From NCBI GenBank assembly GCA_027057345.1, contig JALUIX010000079.1, forward strand, positions 1 through 10,192: DNA of 10,192 nt, written 5' to 3'. Below are positions 6,014-10,192 of this stretch, one piece after another. Numbering within the stretch: the first letter of the stretch is position 1; every line of letters starts with the position of its first letter. This DNA comes from S144-45 sp015494035 (GTDB taxonomy: Bacteria; Pseudomonadota; Gammaproteobacteria; Xanthomonadales; Marinicellaceae). The translations under genes were made by a program, and so were the position numbers. Under the pieces are notes generated by a model. The model was not told where the DNA came from. It saw only the letters and a list, made by a program, of their open reading frames with translations, and did not search any database.

Positions 6014-6040
6014 AAAACCCGCCACAGGGACGGGTTTTTT
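6014..6040. terminator. Bidirectional rho-independent terminator
   Basis: AAAACCCG (6014-6021) pairs with CGGGTTTT (6031-6038) around a 9-nt loop. The plus strand ends in six T. The minus strand continues TTTTGTTTTG. In the minus direction it would end transcripts of the adhesin/peptidase operon before thiI. No plus-strand gene leads into it. Confidence 0.8.
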
Positions 6041-6065
6041 GCCTGGGCTGATAGAAGCTCGCTAG

Positions 6066-6223
6066 GGAAGCTCTGATTAAATCTGGACGAAGCAGGTTAT
6101 GCCGGAAATGTTCGAGAACAAGGCGGAGATCGCAGCGAATAGCCGGCTATTCGCAAGAACTTCAACGCAGTTGTCGGACATTTCAGGTGTGAGAAGCGAG
6201 TTCACGATTCGATCAGAGCTTCC
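6066..6223. mobile_element. 158-bp MITE-like element, IS5-type ends, CTAG target duplication
   Basis: The element is bounded by identical CTAG tetranucleotides (6062-6065 and 6224-6227). This fits the YTAR target duplication known for the IS5 group. The terminal inverted repeats are GGAAGCTCTGAT...AATC, perfect over 12 bp and about 16 of 18 overall. The centre holds a perfect 20-bp palindrome, GCGAATAGCCGGCTATTCGC (6135-6154), with extended imperfect pairing around it (CCGGAAATGT against ACATTTCAGG), so the whole element can fold as one long hairpin. It has no coding capacity and would need a transposase in trans. It lies between the peptidase stop and the operon terminator, so it is probably transcribed in the 3' untranslated region. 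A shortened relative lies at 2612-2677. Confidence 0.85.
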
Positions 6224-6248
6224 CTAGTTCAGACAGGGTGCTTGCGAC

Positions 6249-8546
6249 TCACAACCGCGTGGCCGGATCGCCAAGGATGTTCCAGCCAAGAATCACATCC
6301 AGGTCTTCGGGGTGTTGTGTGGCCCATTCCTGCTTGGCCTGCAACACCGCCTGCCCCAGGTTCATGCCGCCGCTGGTCAGGTTCCGCAACACCAGTTTGG
6401 CCAAACCGCGTTCGGCATCGGCCTGCGTCAGCGTGCTGGCACCCAGCACGGCCGCAGCGCCGCCATTGGCATTGAGCATGAATGCGTGCGCCATGGTGTC
6501 TTCCTGCGGGGACACGAAATAGGTGTTCCAGCACCCCCATTGGGTCACCAGGGTCGGTTTACCGTCGTTACTCAAGGCCAGCGCATCAGCGGCTTTGAAC
6601 AGGCCATTGTAGGTCCAGTCCCTGGGCCCGGAATGGCCCACAAAACTGGTCAGCGCCACACCTTGCTCGATGGCCTGGGTGATTTTGGCCCTGGCCTGGG
6701 CAACGCCGTCGTCATCCACAAAGGCTTTCTGGTTGGGGCCAATGCCGTTTTGCCAGTCGGCAGGCAAGGTGGCAATCAGGTCCAGGGCATCCTGCTTGAA
6801 GGAATAGCCCTGCCCGGCATCGTACTGGTCGGCGGCAAACACCGCGCTGTTGCCATAGGTTTTGTTTTCATAGGCCAATATCTTGCTGACCACGGCCTGT
6901 AATTCGTCTTCACTGCGCACCAACAGCCGCCCCAGGGCCACATCCGGCACGTTGTCGTTGTCCACGTCGGCCAGCTTGGCATCGACCGGGGCGTAGCGAA
7001 TCAGGTCATCGGTTTGGGCATAGAGGGTTGGCACAAAGCTGATGGCGCCCAGGCCCAGTTTGTTCTGGTAGTCGTAGCTGTCGCCACCCACCAGCAACAC
7101 CTGGGTGGCGCCCATGTTGGCCACGGCAAAGGCGATGTAGTCGGCAATGGCCTGCGCGTCCACGTTGTAGTGACTGAACCATGCGTAAATCTGGCGCACA
7201 TCCACCACCTTGACCGTGCCCTGCTGCCGGTGATAATCCACCAGGGGTTGCAATGCCGGGCCGATGAAATCCGGATGGGCAATGATGAGGTAATCGGCCT
7301 TGTCCGAGACAATGTCTTCGGGCATGGGCGGCAGCTCCGGCACCGGCTGGTGAATGGCATCCTGCGACTGGATCACGTAGCGCGCCGGGCCGTTCTGGCC
7401 TGTGCTATTGGCCACAAAGCGCAACGTACAGTCATCGCTGGCCTGTGCGCTGCAATGGCCACGCAGCTGGTAATGGCTGATGCGTTGCCACTGGCCCTGT
7501 CCATCGTTGTGCTGGCGATAAATGGCGTAAGCGGTTTGACGGGCGCCGCGCAGTTTAATGGCGGGCTGATCCGTTTCCAGTTGCAAGGCGCCGTCCATCA
7601 GCACCGGTTGACGTGGGTAACGGATGGACCAGGATTCCACGTGCACCAGATCGGCGGCGGTGGGCAAGTCCCTGGGCAAGGTCACGGTCAGCGGCAGATC
7701 GCCTTCGGCCAGTTGATCCATGCTCACTGGCTGGCTGATCTCATGGGCGGTGATGCCATCAAACAGGGCATCGGCCACGGTGGAGCCATTAACCGCCAGC
7801 TGCACGTGGTGATCGGGAACCTGCGGGTAGTCGGTGCCACCCCAGACACGTACGCTGACCGTGGCGGCTGGCCCGGTCTGATACGGCCGGGAAACCGGCA
7901 CGGTCAGGGTTTCACTCAGCGGCCCGGCAGTGGATAGCAAGCGCTTGGCGTACCACGGGTCTTCGATGGGCGCGGCAAAACTGTAGGCGGTGTCCGGTGC
8001 CAGCGTGGTCTCCTGCCAGTAATAGGCCGGGCTGGTCATGCTGTCGTCCGGCAGCCGGGTGTCTTGCGGCATCGACACGCCCTGCCCCAGTTTCAGCACG
8101 TACATTTCGCCGTCCTGATAGAGGCTTTTGCGTGCCTGGCCGACAAATTCAAGGTAGCCGCTGGCGGTCATGGCCGGGGCCGGGTCAAAGCTGCCGTGAA
8201 AAACGCGATCGACCGGTTCTGACGGGGTGTTGCTGTCAGCCACGGCCCGCACCGGTACCGGCTGGCCCTGACGAAACAGGGCGAAAGCATCCACCGGAAT
8301 GCCGGTGATATCCAGGCCCAGCTGGGCCAGTTCGGCCGCCGTGATCCGCTGGATGCCTGTTTCAGTCACGCGCAACGTGGCGATTGCCGGTGTCGGCACG
8401 GCCTGATCGGGCAGCGGGTTGCCTTGAGCCAGAGCCACCAGAGACAGGCCCAAAGCACTCAGGCTGGCCAGGGAAAAGCGCATCACGCGCACAAGAAATG
8501 GCCACCGCAAGGAAGGATTCAGGCGAATTGTGCTGGAACTATTCAT
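6249..8546 (-). CDS. Secreted gingipain-like cysteine peptidase (C25 family)
   Basis: The start at 8546 gives 765 residues. It is preferred over the ATG at 8552 because the AGGAG at 8558-8554 is 7 nt from it and only 1 nt from the other. Residues 1-40 form an export signal: a basic stretch, a hydrophobic core, then VALA before QG. Residues of about 50-415 are beta-rich and gingipain-N-terminus-like, and probably include carbohydrate-binding-like sandwiches. The catalytic domain begins at KADYLIIAHPDF (416). It contains a calcium-loop-like DVDNDNVPDVALGR (about 527-540), the active-site His638 in GHSG and the active-site Cys672 in QWGCWNTYF. These are the C25 dyad known from gingipains and from the type IX sortase PorU. 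Cys366 and Cys375 could form a disulfide. The gene follows the repeat protein with an 8-bp overlap, so one transcript serves both. The substrate is unknown; processing of the neighbour is an inference. Confidence 0.88.
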   Translation of the reverse strand: MNSSSTIRLNPSLRWPFLVRVMRFSLASLSALGLSLVALAQGNPLPDQAVPTPAIATLRVTETGIQRITAAELAQLGLDITGIPVDAFALFRQGQPVPVRAVADSNTPSEPVDRVFHGSFDPAPAMTASGYLEFVGQARKSLYQDGEMYVLKLGQGVSMPQDTRLPDDSMTSPAYYWQETTLAPDTAYSFAAPIEDPWYAKRLLSTAGPLSETLTVPVSRPYQTGPAATVSVRVWGGTDYPQVPDHHVQLAVNGSTVADALFDGITAHEISQPVSMDQLAEGDLPLTVTLPRDLPTAADLVHVESWSIRYPRQPVLMDGALQLETDQPAIKLRGARQTAYAIYRQHNDGQGQWQRISHYQLRGHCSAQASDDCTLRFVANSTGQNGPARYVIQSQDAIHQPVPELPPMPEDIVSDKADYLIIAHPDFIGPALQPLVDYHRQQGTVKVVDVRQIYAWFSHYNVDAQAIADYIAFAVANMGATQVLLVGGDSYDYQNKLGLGAISFVPTLYAQTDDLIRYAPVDAKLADVDNDNVPDVALGRLLVRSEDELQAVVSKILAYENKTYGNSAVFAADQYDAGQGYSFKQDALDLIATLPADWQNGIGPNQKAFVDDDGVAQARAKITQAIEQGVALTSFVGHSGPRDWTYNGLFKAADALALSNDGKPTLVTQWGCWNTYFVSPQEDTMAHAFMLNANGGAAAVLGASTLTQADAERGLAKLVLRNLTSGGMNLGQAVLQAKQEWATQHPEDLDVILGWNILGDPATRL

Positions 8547-10192
8547 GGTCATTCTCCTGTGGGCTTCCGGCTTTGTCTGCTGCGGTGCGCCAGCTGTCCA
8601 GGTAGCGATTCAGCGCTTTGGCATTGGCTTTACGGCTTGCCTGCTGTTTGCGTTTGTGGGCCGCCTGGAATTGTGGCCAGGCCGTGGCTTTGCGCTGAGC
8701 CTGACGGGCGCCATATTCCTGATTCATCTGCCAGATGCCATGTGGCCGTTTGGCGCCACGGGCATCCACATCGACGATGATCCATTCCTGGCTGGCCGGG
8801 CCATGGTATTCATAGCGATAGCTGACCTGCGTGCTGCTGTTGATGCCTTTGGCCGGAATCAGGCCGGACACATTGTGCCAGCCCTTTTTGTCGTGCCGGT
8901 ACAGCTCGAAGCCGACATTGCCGCTTTCGGTGGCCGTGGCCCACTGGATCACCGTGACGCCGGATTGCTTGTCGCGCGTGGCCTTGAACCAGGACAGGGT
9001 CACCGGCGTGGTGACCACCGGCATGTAGCCAAAATCGGCCGTAAAGTCGCTGCTGTTGCCAGCCACCGTGACCACGTAACCACTGTCGTCCTGGCTGTTG
9101 TTGTCCTGGCCCGGATTCGGCCCCAGGGTGTGCTGCAAGGCCGGCAACACGTTGTTGTTATCGGTGACAACCACTGCATAAGTGCCATCGGGAATGCCGT
9201 CAAACTGGTAATTGCCGCTGGCATCGGTGACGGCCGTGGCCACAATATTGCCATCGCCATCCAGCAATTGCACAGTCACGTTCTGCAAACCGTTGCCGGT
9301 TTCATCAGGCGTGGTACCGGTGCCATCGGTGAGCAGGCCGTTACCGTCGTTATCGCTCCAGATGGTGCCGCCAATGGTGTTGCTGGTAGCGCCGACAAAT
9401 CCGAAGTCCTGATCCAGCGCCTGGCCGTTGGCGTAAGCGGCCAGATTGACCAGTGCGGTGGCGTCATTGCCGCCATCCGGGTCAACGGTGTTATTCCAGT
9501 TGGCGGCGCCACCGGGCAGGCTGGCGCTGACCACTTGCACCGTGTAGCTGGCCGATGGATTCAACCCGGTAAACAGGTACTGGCCATTTTCATTGGTACT
9601 CACCACATCCACCAGATTGCCACTGCTGTCATACAGGTTAACCGTCACGCCTTCGAGGCCCTGATCGCCCGCATCCTGCAGGCCATTTCCGTTGACGTCG
9701 TTAAAGATGGAATCACCGATCACGGCCAGGCCCGGACGAATGGGCGCGTAGCCAAAATCCATGTCCAGCCGGTCGGCGCTCAAATTGGCAATGGTGGCCT
9801 GGGAATCCGCCCCGCCATCGGGGTCGGCGGTGTTGTTTTGTCCGCCAAGCACATTGGCCGAGTCCGTGACCACCACTGCGTAGGCTTGCCCATTTGGCAG
9901 TGAGGGGAGAAGATAGTTGCCATTGGCATCGGTGAGCGTGCTGGCAATGGCCGTATCCGGTACGCCATTACCGGTGGTGTCCACCAGCAGGCTGACTGAA
10001 ACACCGGCGATACCCGGCTCACCCGCGTCTTCGCTGCCATTGCCATTAAGGTCGGCAAAAATGCGGTCGCCAATGTCGCTGTGATTGGCAGCCGGCGGCG
10101 TTAACACCGTGACGCTGTAATTGCCCAGCGGCAAATTGCCGAAGGCGTATTCGCCGTTGGCATCGGTGATGGTGGTAATGGGCTGCCCGAGG
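8539..10192 (-). CDS. Large surface protein with SdrD-B-like repeats (C-terminal part, runs off right edge)
   Basis: The minus frame is open from the right edge to the TAG at 8539, so only the last 551 or so residues are seen and the true start is outside. It contains the end of one repeat (TDANGEYAFGNLPLGNYSVTV) and three full SdrD-B/Cna-B-like beta-sandwich repeats of 105-120 residues. These are acidic, with DxNGNG/DGNG calcium-type loops, TDANGNY and a terminal DFGY/DFGF. A fibronectin-like domain follows (LSWFKATRDKQ...QWATATESGNVGFELYR), then a basic tail of about 65 residues rich in Lys, Arg, Ala and Gln. I see no LPXTG, PEP-CTERM, autotransporter barrel or type IX sorting motif. It is probably an exported adhesin or matrix protein, first in an operon with the C25 peptidase. 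Confidence 0.85.
   Translation of the reverse strand, partial: LGQPITTITDANGEYAFGNLPLGNYSVTVLTPPAANHSDIGDRIFADLNGNGSEDAGEPGIAGVSVSLLVDTTGNGVPDTAIASTLTDANGNYLLPSLPNGQAYAVVVTDSANVLGGQNNTADPDGGADSQATIANLSADRLDMDFGYAPIRPGLAVIGDSIFNDVNGNGLQDAGDQGLEGVTVNLYDSSGNLVDVVSTNENGQYLFTGLNPSASYTVQVVSASLPGGAANWNNTVDPDGGNDATALVNLAAYANGQALDQDFGFVGATSNTIGGTIWSDNDGNGLLTDGTGTTPDETGNGLQNVTVQLLDGDGNIVATAVTDASGNYQFDGIPDGTYAVVVTDNNNVLPALQHTLGPNPGQDNNSQDDSGYVVTVAGNSSDFTADFGYMPVVTTPVTLSWFKATRDKQSGVTVIQWATATESGNVGFELYRHDKKGWHNVSGLIPAKGINSSTQVSYRYEYHGPASQEWIIVDVDARGAKRPHGIWQMNQEYGARQAQRKATAWPQFQAAHKRKQQASRKANAKALNRYLDSWRTAADKAGSPQENDHE
8554..8558 (-). promoter_or_regulatory. Shine-Dalgarno sequence deciding the C25 peptidase start
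   Basis: AGGAG on the minus strand lies inside the last codons of the upstream repeat protein. It is 7 nt from the ATG at 8546 and only 1 nt from the ATG at 8552, so initiation at 8546 is favoured. The arrangement couples translation of the two genes. Confidence 0.7.
9022..10074 (-). repeat. Three tandem SdrD-B-like domain repeats
   Basis: The full repeats lie at about 10074-9739, 9720-9394 and 9375-9022. Each opens IGDxIFxDxNGNG or IGGTIWSDNDGNG, continues GLxxVxVxLxDxxGN, then TDxxGNYxF, a PxPGxDN/DPDGGxD segment and a closing DFGY/F. The third is lengthened by an insertion after the first loop (LTDGTGTTPDETGNG). The units are diverged, so this is an old array rather than a recent expansion. 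Confidence 0.85.

Noticed and set aside
6248..6540. Small open frames opposite or shifted within the 3' end of the peptidase gene
   Set aside because: They overlap the C25 catalytic domain and carry no recognisable motifs.
7014..7937. Plus-strand open frame of 307 codons opposite the C25 peptidase
   Set aside because: It is a low-complexity antisense shadow; the minus strand encodes a recognisable catalytic domain here.
8530..9903. Plus-strand open frame of 457 codons opposite the repeat protein
   Set aside because: It is antisense to a well-supported repeat-domain CDS; the open frame comes from codon bias and GC richness, and its translation shows no recognisable domain.

Overview
The window looks like a gammaproteobacterial chromosome. 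Core genes for ThiI and RadA sit with a GNAT gene in one tight minus-strand operon, followed downstream by an accessory patch. From about 2700 rightwards the DNA is GC-rich and uniform. The left part (1-2700) is visibly more AT-rich and patchy. I cannot assign a genus from the sequence alone.

Left accessory region (1-2700). The edge carries the 5' end of an IS3-family element; its OrfA start codon is on the minus strand at 45. The element abuts and truncates a plus-strand gene (44-745) whose product resembles the C-terminal helical part of bacterial, defence-type reverse transcriptases. A translationally coupled gene (730-1506) follows, encoding a PD-(D/E)XK nuclease-like protein interrupted by a 13-G homopolymer next to its catalytic motif. 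Next comes a diverged 3' fragment of radA (1599-1854, minus) with an internal in-frame 123-bp deletion, then a BrnT/CopG-type toxin-antitoxin pair (2005-2566, minus), then a 66-bp remnant of a MITE-like element. The two radA 3' ends flank the toxin-antitoxin pair as direct repeats, which suggests the radA 3' end has been a repeated landing site for mobile or defence cargo.

Core operon (2702-5855, minus). The order is thiI, GNAT acetyltransferase, radA. thiI and the GNAT gene overlap by 4 bp, and GNAT and radA are 2 bp apart. A plausible promoter lies just upstream of thiI. The intergenic stretch 5856-6248 holds that promoter, a bidirectional rho-independent terminator (6014-6040) and a full-length 158-bp MITE-like element with CTAG target duplications (6062-6227).

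Right operon (6249 to the right edge, minus). A large surface protein with SdrD-B-like beta-sandwich repeats enters from the right edge. It is followed, with an 8-bp overlap, by a secreted gingipain-like (C25 family) cysteine peptidase. The coupling suggests the peptidase acts on, or is displayed with, the repeat protein. This pairing and the broken RT/nuclease module are the two most interesting parts of the window.
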